Shown here: positions 55,001 to 61,871 of the stretch, one piece after another | Position numbering within the stretch: position 1 is the stretch's first letter | Layout of the letters: each line of letters starts with the position of its first letter | Source: Glossina fuscipes | Lineage: Eukaryota > Arthropoda > Insecta > Diptera > Glossinidae | Assembly: GCF_014805625.2 (NCBI RefSeq) | Contig: NW_023998426.1 | Span: forward strand, 3,570,902-3,634,901 | Reading direction: 5' to 3' | DNA: 64,000 nt | Notes under the pieces: generated by a model | The model's input: only the letters and a program-made list of their open reading frames with translations | Told to the model about the DNA's origin: nothing | Database searches by the model: none | Position numbers and translations under genes: made by a program

Positions 55001-58000
55001 AGACTGGAACCGCGATCTCGTATTTACCTTCGAGAGCATATTGCACGGCCAAATTGAAGAGGAAGTTTAAGCTTGAACACATTTCTTTAGAAGAATTCGC
55101 TTTTTTGAGATTTTCGGTCAATGATGTTTGAATTTCTTCCTCTACAGTTTTTTGATTTATAAAACTACTGTTCTTAGCATTTGTCATTGTTGTTTTGAAT
55201 TTCATGTAATTAATTTCTTCTTCCAATGCCGCCGTTCGGATCTGCATAGTCTGCAATTGTTTTTCTCGCTCAAATAATTCTCTTTTTAGGCAATCGTTGT
55301 CTCTCTGCAAGTGACGGTTGTGCGCCTTAAGTTCTTGATTTTCATTTTTGATTTTACACAAGGCAGCATTCAATATCATTATCGTTTCAATTGCATTTGA
55401 GTTCCAAACCAACTTTTGTCCGCCACAGGGAAATGCATCTTGTCTGGTATTCACAGAAAGATGACCGTAGCAAGACCCTCCCAAGTTCTGGTGAAAAGTA
55501 TTCATGTTGGCAAACATTATTTCAATTTGAATAATTTCCTTAAGTACTCAGCAATATATAACTTTATAGATCACTGCACGCAAATACTCCGCTTTCTTCA
55601 CTTGTTTATATAATACTATCGAACAGCTCACAGTTAATCCCGTATTTATATCTAGCATTGTAAAACTTTTCACATTTCTTTCAGGAAATATTTTGGGAAA
55701 AACCAAAAGTGAAAAAAAAACACATTTTATCTGACGTTTCAGATCAAATCTACTCACCGCCTACCTAACTTGTTGATTTAGTTTCGCTAAATGTATACAA
55801 TATGCGCTGAAAAGGAAAACCCGAAAAGCGTAAGAATAAATGAAAATCATAAATAGGTCGAACGTTTGTTATCGGGTTAACTTTAATTCTGAATGTAGGT
55901 ACCTCTGTGCAGTTACGAACCTATTCTAACCGAACTAAGTAAAGTGCATTTTAAGTGAAAATTAAATTTCTGGAAATACTAAGGAAATCGTAGCGTTAAC
56001 TGAATGAGGCTCACACTAGCAGAAACTTGGAGAAATCAATTTCGTTTTTCATACTATACAGTCAAGTGAGGGGAATGGAAGATTATAGAGTGTTTCAGCG
56101 ATGTATGCGTTACATTAATATTAACTTATTCACGATATGCAGGACAATTGCTAAGTTGAACCTTAATCTGATAATTAATTTTTATTCAAGTTTCTTTAAT
56201 AATCTTAGAATTAACTGTGACTATAACTTTATCACGTATTTTTTCATTTTATCCTAGCGAAGTAAATGAAACTCAACACAGGATGGTAGAGCTAAGGATT
56301 AACGTGTTAAGGGTTGAAAAGTCATGGCACTGCTTAATTACTAGGACTTTCCCAATAAATTTCGTCACAATAAAAACTGTTTGGGAATTAGTTATTATTA
56401 TTAACTTGAAATTGTTTGTAAAGGATTTTCCAGGTTTTTGTCAGGAACGTTCATACACAAAGTGTCATAAACGAAGTTTTCAAACTTTGCCATAAGCAAT
56501 GAAAGAATTTTTTCGATTTTCGATTCGATTTTTATTATTGTGGAGAATATTCCAAAATTTCAAGTATTAACTAAAAATAATAAGAGGGTAGAGGGAAAGA
56601 AATGTACCGAAAGTTTGATAACATTTGAGATCTTGCCAAGCGTTACCTATAGACACAAGCAAGAAGAAATTTTAATAAAGCCTGACATTAATGTAAATAA
56701 GTTGATCAAATCGATCGATGACGTTGCTTTGATTGTTCGGCAGTTCAGTCAAGGTTCATTAACTTTTCATAACTTTTCTATAAATATATATTTGTAACGT
56801 TATAAAAAAGGTTATATTTTTCCCTTACGATAAGATACGAACTTAACTAAGAAATCTTAAGAAAATCAATAAAGTGATTTTAGATTTTCGGAAATCGTCA
56901 CAATTTTAAAAGTGAAAGCAAGAAGTTAAAATTTGGCACAAATATGCCTTGATCGATTAGGAATACAAAATTGAAAAATATGCATTATCTGTCTGCAGAT
57001 ACGCCCACAATGCATAAGAACTTAAATATCTCTCTAAAGCAGGAAAAATTTTTTCATATATTTAACTAAAACTTTTAATCGGATAGAGATATTTGCAAGA
57101 CCCAGATATACATTAGAATCACTTTCATGTTCAGTTCAAAAAGGTTCGAATCGATTGACTATCATGTCCACAACTTTCATAAACAGTCTCTTCAAAGCTC
57201 ATAAATTTCGGTATTATTTTGCTCCTTGTTTTTAAAAATTTCAGCAGCTGCAATAGCGACCACATAAATTTAAATGTATACGCTTCCGCTATAAAATTAA
57301 TGAATTCTTCTTAAATGTAAGATAAACATTATCAACATCTATGTAAAAGTTTTTGTTTTCTTTAAAAAGGCAGAGAAGGAAGCACAAGCACTTTTGCGTT
57401 AATAAATTATTTGCCTTTGCACTAAGTACTAAGCGAAAGCATAGAACAGAAATCTTAGTATTCACGAATGTTATTTGTAAGTGGGTGTTTCGAGTTGATT
57501 AACACAAGCCTTAATTGTTTCATCGTAGGATGATGATATAGTACAAGGCAATAATTTCGTCGCTTAGCTTGCTTAGGCTTATCAGGAAACATATATATAA
57601 AGGAAATTTGCAAAGAAGATTTACATCTTTATACTCTGTAAATAAGCTTTAACAATCATAGACGTAGCGAATTATGTGATCAATCGAATCGTATGTTGAT
57701 TAGAACAAAAAAACATGGCCCGCCATCAAATACTCTACTTCACTTTGCTTAATACAGTTAAACATATGGCGACTTTTTAAGAAATATGTCCCATAGTCGA
57801 AAAAGTGGTACGATCGAAACCATTTTCAATAGCATTTGTCTTTGGACCAAAACTTGTCAGTGTACCAGTGTTTCATCAAAATAACTCAAAAATTGCGGTC
57901 TGTGGGTTGAACTCGAGACAGGAAGATGGACGGACACGGTTGGTATAACAAAAGATTGGTCTATCTCCAGTCATTCTGGATATTACTATTATCCATGCAA

Positions 58001-61000
58001 GTTTAATACACCTTTGCACTACAAATGGTTACAGGTTACGAGAAAGGTTATGAGAAAATTTAATTGAAATGAGTTATCAAGGGACTTATATAGCACGTTA
58101 GCGAAAGTGTTGAAGGCAGGGCTTAAGTTTTTCTCTGTTCTATATTCTCAATCCTTCCTCTTCTGTTCATTGCGGGCCACAGCGTCCAGGTAGCCGATTA
58201 TGTCTAGGTGCAAGGAAAAAGGAGCTTGGATTTGAGAAAAACTGAAATTAAAACTTGATATTGACCCTTAAGTCGAAAGGAAATCAAGGCTTTCTTTCTT
58301 TTTTCTTTTTTTAATGTGACTATTCACTCAGTGGATGCCGCCTGGGCCTACAGTAATACGTTGTTGGTCAGAAAGAAATGGTGCGAGCAAGAGGGACGCG
58401 GGATTGCCCCAATCTGGAAAGTATGTACACCGTGCGCAAGAGTTACGTTTATACGACGTTAGCCATAGCATTCACTGCAATTACGTCTATACACAAATTG
58501 TAATTGAAGTGTGGTCAAGGGCGTTGAGAACTGAAGCCGGTTATGTCGATTTCATGTTATCGCACTTCTTAACTACTTCACTATGTGGTAGTTCGATGCA
58601 TTAATAAAATGTTAAGAACTAGTTCATCAGCAGTGAACAAGTTCGTGTGTATTTATTCCAAACTTATGTCTGCTTTGATTATTGCTGTTGTTGTAATGAC
58701 ATATGGAAGCATACGAAGAAGATTTAAGATTAAAAACGATGTAAAAGAAAGCTGTCGTCATTTTAAGGCTTTTTTTGATGGCGAAAAACTAACTGGAACC
58801 GTTTACTAGCAGATGTATAGACCTAGTAACAAATTATGATAAGTGGCTAAAAGAGAATTCAATTTTCACTGGTTTTTGTTTGAAATTTTCCAAATTTTTC
58901 CAAATCGTTGGGAATTTTCGGGTACATCAGAAGATAGAGAGCTCAGTTAATTCGAAATATGTGTGCGCATGTTTCATAACTCCCTGAATAAGCAAAATTA
59001 TCGCATTTAATGTAAAGAAAACCAATAAGCTCCCGACAAAACACTTTTACATGCACAAAAATTAAGAGTTTAGTGTGTTTTACGATTTGGAGATGTAGGT
59101 GGCCTCTACGTTTTTAAAAGGCAGCAGCTTTGTTTCTAACATGTGTTAGATGATTCTGATTTGAATAACGTTTGCCTTTGACCAGACGGTGCAACATCCT
59201 ATACATCTCCTGGGTCCATAACCTTATTAGGAGGAGAAAAGTTCAAAGTACGTGGAATCTGAAAATTATGCGGAATATCCCTATAGGATAGCACACTCCA
59301 AACACTCCGTGAACTTACAATCAATGTTATTTGCATCACTGGTGGCATAACCATTATATTATGTGGAAAGGTGGACCTTAAAAAAAAACATTATAACGGT
59401 TTATAATTTGCATTAGTGGACTTCACCTTTACTGACAAAACTATTTGAAATTTTTCTTCCTTGTGGAGATAAGTGCAGACCGATCTTGCCCTTAGTCGAA
59501 TGTAATTTAATCTTTTCAAGTAAGAGCAAATGTTCACTTTTCTTTAGCAAGTCTTTGAACGTGGGCGTATCAATGCACAGACGTTGACCGGATGAATATT
59601 ACTTATAATGCTTTTCTGTGTCTTTAACAGATGCACCTTCCATCCGCATCATCGTTATTAGGTACCACAGAATTGGGGAAAAAAAGGCCCGGAATAGTTG
59701 AGAAAGGATATTTTATATTATATCATGATTGACAAAATTCGTGTCTTATTCAGAGCCAACAGCCTTACCTTGAAGCCTTGTTAGGAAATGCCATTCGACA
59801 AGATTGAAAATATTAATTAAATTATAATAATTACGTATATAATTTAACCGATAAACTATTGAATTAACTAATCTATCCCCCCTAAGCAGATAATAAGTTG
59901 AAGAATATCTTCTGCATTAGGCGGAATATGGGTAGATAACAGCAATTGTCAAGAAAAACACCACCCACAGGCACCATTAAAACAAGGGCAAGTTGTAATT
60001 AAAACAAGGAAAAGCACTGCCGTGGATCACAGCCCATCATTAAATGCTCTACTTTGCGGTATGTAGCATAGAACGTGTCTTCATAACAGCATGTAATATG
60101 GGACGCGATCGGAAAGTGGTGCGATCCGAACCATTTTCAATAGCATTCGTAAGTAGACCAAAATTTCATCAATGTATCTCAAAAATTAGAATCTATAGAT
60201 TGAACACAAGAAAACAAGACGGACACACGGACAGACAACTTAGATCGACCCAAAATTTATTTTGAACTCAAAATGATTTTGAATCGATCGTTATAATAAA
60301 TGGTGGTCCTATCTCAAACGCTTCTGAATGCTGCATACATCCGCACAAACTTAATACATCTTCGTATCACAAATGCTATAGGTAATGCATGAAACCTCTC
60401 AGAGACGTATAGCAGCTATGTAGTTGTTGTAATTCCTTCAAGTTTAGGTATTTTCACCACAGGAAATCCTCTTTCCCCCCGCGAAGCGTATGTCCGTAAT
60501 AGTACGATTATTGTCCCAACTCATGGGACTAATTTAAAGTTCGATGCATTGTCCGGTCGTAACAATCGATAGTTGTAAATTTAGTCCATTAGTGGTTAAA
60601 AACTTTAATTTCGAATTAACTAAGACTGCCCATAGTTCCTAAAATTGTATTTTGGGGAAACTTTAGGTTGATGAGTGAACGTGATGAAACGCTCCAATAA
60701 ACCTACAAGCTTTCAATTATCAACAGCAATAAAAAAGATCAGACCGCAACAAAGTACGGTACTTTATTTAGCTTAAGGGTCGGTCCGAGCAGGTCTGGAT
60801 AGACCTACAAGGCAACCCAGTGCATACATAGGCAAGCTTTATGTCTTATGAGGCATAAGCGCAAAAAAATTAGTCAAGAAAATTAGTTTACTTACAAAAT
60901 ATCTAGTGGTAGCTTCACCGAACATTCGTTGCGCACCGTAGATGGCGGCGAGGATGATGATGAAGATGTTGTTGAGGACGATAGTAATGAGGTTTCATTT

Positions 61001-61317
61001 GTTCCGGAATTTCTATAATTTTGATTAGATGGCATTTGCTGATAATTATATTGTTGTTGTTGACTATGGTCGGTAATAATTTGCGGTTGTTGTTGCTGCT
61101 GTTGGGGCTGTGGGGTGTGTAGAGGTTGCTGTTGTTGTTGATATGTTTGCTGACTAAGTCCATGATGTGGTTGCTGTCGTTGTTGTTCTTGGTAATTTAT
61201 TGAGTGTTGATGCAATTGTTGTAATTGTTGTTGTTGTTGTTGTTGATTCGATTGTGAATAATGGTTGTCAGCAACAATTGTCGCGCCACTGTTTGCGCGT
61301 CTTTTAGCGGTAGTCAT
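13020..61317 (-). CDS. Hs3st-A: Heparan sulfate glucosamine 3-O-sulfotransferase, six coding exons (gene-level model)
   Basis: Joined coding sequence on the minus strand: 61317-60896, 42846-42258, 33316-33101, 18976-18465, 13679-13486, 13243-13020. Every junction is GT-AG and phases agree, giving 2157 nt (719 codons). The enzyme moves sulfate from PAPS to the 3-O position of glucosamine in heparan sulfate, in the Golgi. Order of parts: Gln-rich cytoplasmic N-terminus (1-141), single membrane segment (about 171-191), low-complexity stem (about 195-330), sulfotransferase domain (about 334-718). The domain shows the PAPS loop [11 protein letters not shown] (340-350), catalytic-type EVHFFD (367-372), EKSPSYF, the 3'-phosphate motif LLLIVREP...RAISDYTQ and KGRKHP near the C-terminus. 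It matches vertebrate HS3ST1 best, including LPQ before the PAPS loop. Odd points are a 134-residue insert in the domain and an in-frame TAG at codon 647. The symbol follows the Drosophila paralogue I judge closest; Hs3st-B is the alternative. Confidence 0.9.
13244..13485 (-). other. Hs3st-A intron 5 (242 bp)
   Basis: A short intron between exons 5 and 6, GTAAGA to CACCAG. It contains two long homopolymer runs, A on the plus strand at about 13250-13275 and T at about 13400-13420. The first lies directly against the acceptor of the exon that carries the in-frame TAG. Such runs lower base-call quality, which matters when judging that stop. Confidence 0.85.
13486..13679 (-). CDS. Hs3st-A: Hs3st-A coding exon 5: central sulfotransferase fold
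   Basis: The acceptor is TTTACAG at 13680 and the donor CTAG|GTAAGA at 13485; 194 nt, phase 2 in and phase 1 out. The translation after Lys580 is [20 protein letters not shown], then the helix [31 protein letters not shown] and LRRIETFLG. This matches the HS3ST1 segment containing YHVHMQNWLRFFP and VDGDRLIRDP nearly position for position. NGT at the start of the segment is a possible N-glycosylation site. The exon is well conserved and has no defect. Its in-frame extension past the donor stops after three more codons (GKS), so reading through the intron does not rescue the protein. Confidence 0.93.
13900..14575 (+). repeat. Family B repeat, copy 1
   Basis: Matches 46605-47280 over most of its length in the same order: CTACTCTCCAAGTTC near the start, ATCGCTGGTAT, AAACCTCAAAAAAGTGAAAA, GTTCAGTTTACGTTCCACC, a GTGCCAACAACA block, CAGACGGAC, a TGATCAAGA block and CCATTTGGGTGTTATATA. 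It ends at GTGGGTATAAAA. ORFs at 14006-14284 and 14434-14673 lie in this repeat. Confidence 0.7.
15610..15945 (+). repeat. Family A repeat, nearly full 5' part
   Basis: Begins GGGCCATTATTAAATGCC, then CGATTTTTCAAAGTAGG, AAAGTGGTCCAATCCGAGCC and the ACCAAAT...TTCATCAAA block. The 3' end is replaced after the GACCGACAAAG region. Small ORFs at 15617-15939 arise from this repeat. Confidence 0.7.
15960..16500 (+). pseudogene. Mariner-like transposase relic
   Basis: A frame at about 16182-16240 reads [20 protein letters not shown], the N-terminal helix-turn-helix style of mariner-family transposases (compare the LKKSAAEAHR pattern). After a frame change the next segment reads [20 protein letters not shown], matching the family's C-x-x-WFxRFKSGDFDxxDKE pattern. 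The catalytic DDD part is missing. The element is at least frameshifted and truncated and cannot be autonomous. Family assignment is by motif memory, not by search. Confidence 0.6.
18465..18976 (-). CDS. Hs3st-A: Hs3st-A coding exon 4: 3'-phosphate-binding motif plus large low-complexity insert
   Basis: The acceptor is TTTTAG at 18977 and the donor CCAA|GTAAGT at 18464; 512 nt, phase 0 in and phase 2 out. The first 35 codons (410-444) are conserved sulfotransferase: [20 protein letters not shown] then [11 protein letters not shown]. Arg428 and Ser436 sit in the 3'-phosphate-binding motif. In vertebrate relatives only about a dozen residues then separate DYTQ from the next helix. Here the frame runs on through about 134 residues rich in Ser, Thr and Gln, with a [22 protein letters not shown] run, a Gly/Ala patch and a Thr run, before ending QISSK. 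The last two bases (AA) join the G of exon 5 to give Lys580. The frame is uninterrupted, so the insert is probably translated as a disordered loop. Confidence 0.9.
20340..20500 (+). repeat. Family A repeat 3' end
   Basis: Has GCTTAGATCGATTCAGTGAA, then TCTGGGCATTGCATACATCC, CGCACAAACCTAATATA and a final ATGATGTAAGGCATAAA, matching the 3' half of the other copies. Confidence 0.65.
21030..21245 (-). repeat. Family A repeat, minus orientation
   Basis: Reads as the reverse complement of the plus copies: TCTGTACATTTACGTTCAACC, then TTGAGAAATTTTGATGAAAT, TTGGTATATTGA and TTGAAAATCGGTCGAA. Sequence to about 21760 continues with related but diverged blocks that also follow the fragment at 1255. Confidence 0.6.
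21950..22235 (-). repeat. Family A repeat, minus orientation
   Basis: Contains ACTACAGATCGCAATTTTCA, GGCCCAAGGACGAACGCTAT, TGAAAGCGGCTCGGATCGGA and a final GATGGGTCCTGCTTCGCTAT. This is the reverse complement of the family A 5' half. ORFs on both strands here are repeat-derived. Confidence 0.65.
22344..22430 (+). repeat. Nine-base minisatellite (ATGCCACCA-like)
   Basis: About eight units of a 9-mer alternating ATGCCATCA, ATGCCACCA and ATACCACCA. Read on the plus strand it gives Met/Ile-Pro-Pro/Ser triplets, which create the low-complexity start of the ORF at 22344. There is no gene evidence around it. Confidence 0.75.
23331..23370. repeat. (AT)n microsatellite
   Basis: About 20 uninterrupted AT units in intron 3. 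A repeated Ile-Tyr frame overlapping it is an artefact. Confidence 0.9.
23784..23831. repeat. (CT)n microsatellite
   Basis: About 23 uninterrupted CT units in intron 3. A shorter imperfect CT tract lies at 23004-23038 and a GT tract at 22790-22820. Confidence 0.9.
27744..28381. repeat. AT-rich block with AT, TAA, poly(A) and CA tracts
   Basis: Includes (AT)n at 27744-27769, (TAA)n at about 28105-28148, TA-rich sequence at 28229-28260, an A run at about 28300-28319 and (CA)n at 28358-28380. No coding signal was seen. Confidence 0.85.
29425..29790 (+). repeat. Family A repeat, near full length
   Basis: One of the most complete copies: starts near GAATACCCTACACCACTTT, passes CTGGTCCGATCCGAACC, GTGTACCAAATTTCAGCC, CAGCTTAGATCGATCC and AGGTGGGTCTATCTCAAG, and ends at the GACAAGTGGTGCCGAG region. 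Confidence 0.75.
30980..32290 (+). mobile_element. Degenerate non-LTR retrotransposon (reverse transcriptase and 3' end)
   Basis: The frame at 30987-31514 contains [20 protein letters not shown] (residues 48-67) and FADDLKLF (81-88), the RT motif B and the YADD-type catalytic box. The usual PQG is PQS here. Downstream, frames broken by stops continue to [18 protein letters not shown] at about 31880-31930, like the C-terminal end of CR1/L2/Jockey-type insect elements. The copy closes with T-rich sequence and TTAATAAAGAAATAAA near 32264-32280. No endonuclease is seen, so it is 5'-truncated, and it has several stops and shifts. I do not assign a clade. Confidence 0.75.
33101..33316 (-). CDS. Hs3st-A: Hs3st-A coding exon 3: PAPS 5'-phosphosulfate loop and catalytic Glu region
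   Basis: The exon is exactly 72 codons, phase 0 at both ends; acceptor TTTTAG at 33317, donor GAG|GTAAGT at 33100. It begins [18 protein letters not shown] (338-355), the 5'-PSB loop that binds PAPS, with Lys345, Gly347, Thr348 and Arg349 in place. Next comes EVHFFD (367-372), where the family's catalytic base Glu and nearby His and Asp sit, then [10 protein letters not shown] and [10 protein letters not shown] (396-405) with the conserved Lys400. It ends VSPE, which joins exon 4 (VPERVRAMN) to rebuild the usual SP-x-VPERV sequence. This is the strongest family evidence in the window, and the exon looks intact. Confidence 0.95.
33773..33795. repeat. (AT)n microsatellite
   Basis: About eleven AT units upstream of Hs3st-A exon 3, within intron 2. 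Confidence 0.85.
34258..34359 (+). pseudogene. Short non-LTR reverse transcriptase relic
   Basis: One frame reads [20 protein letters not shown] then LKMNP. This fits the segment after the RT catalytic box in R1/I-like elements, where a W-C/F-D-x-x-GLxxNPxK pattern follows. Only about 30 codons remain, with no flanking domain, so the call is tentative. Confidence 0.35.
34555..34815 (-). repeat. Family A repeat, minus orientation
   Basis: TAAGCTTGTCTGTCCGTCTA, then ATTTGGTACATTGAGGGC, GAATCAGACCATTTTC and GATGGGCCATGGTCCGCTAT; the reverse complement of the plus copies over most of the element. Confidence 0.7.
36380..36665 (+). repeat. Family A repeat, diverged copy
   Basis: Contains TCGTGTGATCCGAATCATTT, an ACAAAATTTCATCAAAATAT block, CGGCTTGTAATTTAGAG and CTACATATATCCACACAAAC, in family order. 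The GACGGACAG module is deleted. Confidence 0.55.
42258..42846 (-). CDS. Hs3st-A: Hs3st-A coding exon 2: membrane anchor and stem
   Basis: The acceptor is TTTTAG|A at 42847 and the donor CAG|GTAAGA at 42257. The exon has 589 nt and enters in phase 2, leaving in phase 0. It holds a short basic stretch (LPKSAMRP, 143-150), a strongly hydrophobic segment (about 171-191, [16 protein letters not shown]) and a long low-complexity stem with His, Gln, Ser and Asn runs. It ends RRLPQ, the conserved lead-in to the PAPS loop in the next exon. One hydrophobic span near the N-terminus with the enzyme domain on its C-terminal side is the type II layout of Golgi sulfotransferases. Met148 lies in an MRPVGPD context and is a plausible alternative start giving a short cytoplasmic tail. 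Confidence 0.88.
43049..43082. repeat. (AT)n microsatellite
   Basis: About 16 AT units in intron 1, a few hundred bases upstream of exon 2. Confidence 0.9.
43438..43540. repeat. Imperfect (CT)n tract
   Basis: CT units broken by GTCTCTTTCTCCCTAT, which itself recurs twice, indicating a higher-order duplication. All Ser-Leu-rich frames across 43338-43646 come from it. Confidence 0.85.
45973..45996. repeat. (GTT)n microsatellite
   Basis: Seven to eight GTT units in intron 1. Confidence 0.9.
46605..47280 (+). repeat. Family B repeat, copy 2
   Basis: Same blocks and order as copy 1 in the same orientation: CTACTCTCCAAGTTCCC, ACATCGCTGGTAT, GTGTGCAAAGTAGTTTTAAA, AAACCTCAAAAAAGTGAAAA, GTTCAGTTTACGGTCCAC, GTGCCAACAACACACACC, ACAGACGGACGAATC and a CTTCTATTTGGGTC-type end. 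No coding capacity is seen, so it is probably a non-autonomous element. Confidence 0.7.
47927..48003 (-). other. Exon-like segment in Hs3st-A intron 1
   Basis: On the minus strand a 77-base block is bounded by CCCACAG and a near-perfect donor, CG|GTAAGTTTTTC. One frame is fully open from an ATG two bases in: [18 protein letters not shown], then IIVSKDS, ending in phase 0. Spliced to exon 3 (also phase 0) it would give a short isoform without the anchor exon. Spliced after exon 1 it would end translation after about 22 codons, and spliced to exon 2 the frame soon stops. It may be an alternative first exon, a poison exon or chance. Confidence 0.35.
49922..50228 (+). repeat. Local tandem duplication, unit about 190 bases
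   Basis: AACACTGTTACCTTGCT, then AAAGTTCAA and AATATTATTTGAAA blocks occur at 49922-50010 and again at 50111-50198, about 80-85% identical by eye. A second pair, GGCTTAGTAATACCATTT (about 50081) and GGCTTAGCAATGCCATTT (about 50211), shows that unit 2 lost about 60 internal bases. Confidence 0.75.
53225..53550 (+). repeat. Family A repeat, near full length
   Basis: AATAAATACCCTACACTATC at the start, GAGGTTCGATTCGAACATTT, CAGTGCACCAAATTTCATCA, then repeated GACAGAC/GACGGAC steps, AATTCCATTCGGAAAGTGAT and TTTTTGGGTGTTACACACAT. Confidence 0.75.
54471..55517 (-). CDS. Short kinesin light chain-like TPR protein, intronless nested gene
   Basis: An intact 348-codon single-exon frame, by far the longest uninterrupted frame in the window. 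Residues about 42-110 form a heptad-rich coiled coil (the KLC region that pairs with kinesin heavy chain). Residues about 148-348 form about five TPR units: [20 protein letters not shown] (153-172), [57 protein letters not shown] and [20 protein letters not shown]. Each aligns in order with KLC repeats. KLCs are usually over 500 residues, but this one stops right after TPR5, without the later repeat and tail. The paired asparagines of the KLC groove are partly replaced (GNLA in TPR3, IDLA in TPR4). The lack of introns and the intronic location suggest an old retrocopy still under constraint, perhaps with tissue-limited expression. A TATA-like TATAAATACG lies near 55653-55644 on the minus strand. 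I do not assign a symbol. Confidence 0.88.
   Translation of the reverse strand: MFANMNTFHQNLGGSCYGHLSVNTRQDAFPCGGQKLVWNSNAIETIMILNAALCKIKNENQELKAHNRHLQRDNDCLKRELFEREKQLQTMQIRTAALEEEINYMKFKTTMTNAKNSSFINQKTVEEEIQTSLTENLKKANSSKEMCSSLNFLFNLAVQYALEGKYEIAVPVCKEALNAFKETNNEYHAGAAILLNFLSLISAKYGFYCEAARYLEKSLLIRTFNCGFNDETAIITLGNLATLYGKCQWYRKAEETKIKLVRIKQQILGDNHLELAKDLIDLAVLCQQQGRYEEEQVYYHRAVNIYESQLDANDIRVKRAKLNLAKCLIGQVKFQEAALLYEQIEGVF
55630..55660 (-). promoter_or_regulatory. TATA-like element upstream of the KLC-like gene
   Basis: On the minus strand the sequence GATATAAATACGGG lies about 130 bases before the KLC-like start codon. A second TATATAAA-type sequence lies nearer, at about 55615-55600. Either could direct a start inside the host intron. 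This is motif matching only, and AT-rich introns contain many such strings by chance. Confidence 0.3.
57710..58040 (+). repeat. Family A repeat, near full length
   Basis: CCCGCCATCAAATACTCTAC, GTACGATCGAAACCATTTTC, CAGTGTACCAGTGTTTCATC, GTGGGTTGAACTCGAGACAG, GGTCTATCTCCAGTCATTCT and TTTAATACACCTTTGCACTA appear in family order. Confidence 0.75.
58585..58809 (+). other. Small ORF with one predicted membrane segment, unsupported
   Basis: The frame runs to TAG at 58807-58809. From the internal ATG at 58609 it reads [20 protein letters not shown], then a hydrophobic [14 protein letters not shown] followed by basic RRRFKIKN and an acidic/aromatic end. The layout resembles a small mitochondrial or ER single-pass protein. 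I recognise no family, see no poly(A) signal just downstream, and the ORF overlaps another frame. It may be chance or an old relic. Confidence 0.2.
60020..60395 (+). repeat. Family A repeat, near full length
   Basis: CCCATCATTAAATGCTCTAC, GTGCGATCCGAACCATTTTC, GAACACAAGAAAACAAGACG, GACAACTTAGATCGACCC, ATCTCAAACGCTTCTGAATG and CATCCGCACAAACTTAATAC. The 73-residue frame at 60044-60265 is repeat-derived. Confidence 0.75.
60896..61317 (-). CDS. Hs3st-A: Hs3st-A coding exon 1: Gln-rich cytoplasmic N-terminus
   Basis: Encodes 140 complete codons plus two bases (TT), which join the first base of exon 2 to make Leu141. The start is the ATG at 61317, the first in this open frame. The piece is dominated by glutamine runs with His, Asn and Pro (about residues 23-100), then a Ser/Thr run (about 108-127) and a more ordinary end, VKLPLDIL. 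The donor is TT|GTAAGT at 60895. The join to exon 2 keeps the frame open, the main reason to accept this as coding. Since the membrane segment lies downstream in exon 2, this tail should face the cytosol. Translation could instead begin at Met148 in exon 2, which would make this exon mostly leader in some transcripts. Mixed CAA and CAG codons argue for selection on the protein rather than a pure repeat expansion. Confidence 0.75.
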
Positions 61318-61736
61318 CAGGTTTTAAACGCGTAACCCAACGCAAACTATATGCAAAACGTTGTGCGTGGGTTCCAATATTTATAAAAAAAAAAAAATAA
61401 AAAAAAATACAACAACAAAAGCGGAAAAAAAAGAAAATAAATAAAAATTAAAATAAAAACAAACTGAATAACAAAAACCGAAGAAAAAAAGAAGAAGAGA
61501 AATAATTTACAGTTTTAGCTACGCTCTGCTTTTGTAGATTATATCGTGGGTGGTTGGTTGGTTGGTTGGTAGGCGGCGGTGTGCCGATGCTCTTGTGGCG
61601 AACAAAAGAGAAAAGCGGAGAGAGAACGTGCGAAAGAGTTGTGTGGGTGTGTGTGTGCGTGTGTGTGGGTGCGCGTAACAAATATTCGTAATCCGGCAAA
61701 ACTTCTCAATTCTCTTAATACTCTCTCTATCTCTCT

Positions 61737-61751
61737 CTTTTTCTCTCCCTT

Positions 61752-61801
<50 letters not shown>

Positions 61802-61811
61802 NNNNNNNNNN

Positions 61812-61866
<55 letters not shown>
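61737..61866. repeat. Long (CT)n / (GA)n microsatellite
   Basis: Nearly pure CT on both sides of the N gap; on the gene's strand this is (GA)n. Long GA tracts near promoters can bind GAGA factor in flies, but position relative to the transcription start is unknown. Ser-Leu and Arg-Glu repeat frames here are artefacts. Confidence 0.9.
61802..61811. other. Assembly gap (10 N)
   Basis: Ten Ns inside a (CT)n tract. The gap length is probably a placeholder, so the true microsatellite is longer or differently arranged. It lies about 485 bases upstream of the Hs3st-A start codon. Confidence 0.99.

Positions 61867-61871
<5 letters not shown>

Larger units (their letters stand above)
42847..60895 (-). 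other. Hs3st-A intron 1 (about 18 kb), hosting a nested gene
   Basis: The first coding intron, GTAAGT to TTTTAG. It hosts the kinesin light chain-like gene (55517-54471, same strand), an exon-like segment (48003-47927), a family B repeat (46605-47280), family A repeats (53225-53550, 57710-58040, 60020-60395), a tandem duplication (49922-50228) and CT, AT and GTT microsatellites. Remaining stretches, including 43700-44500, 50500-53200 and 58850-60000, show nothing I can support. Confidence 0.85.

Noticed and set aside
56027..56797. Three plus-strand ORFs of 76-92 residues upstream of the KLC-like gene
   Set aside because: AT-rich, different frames, no motif; consistent with chance.
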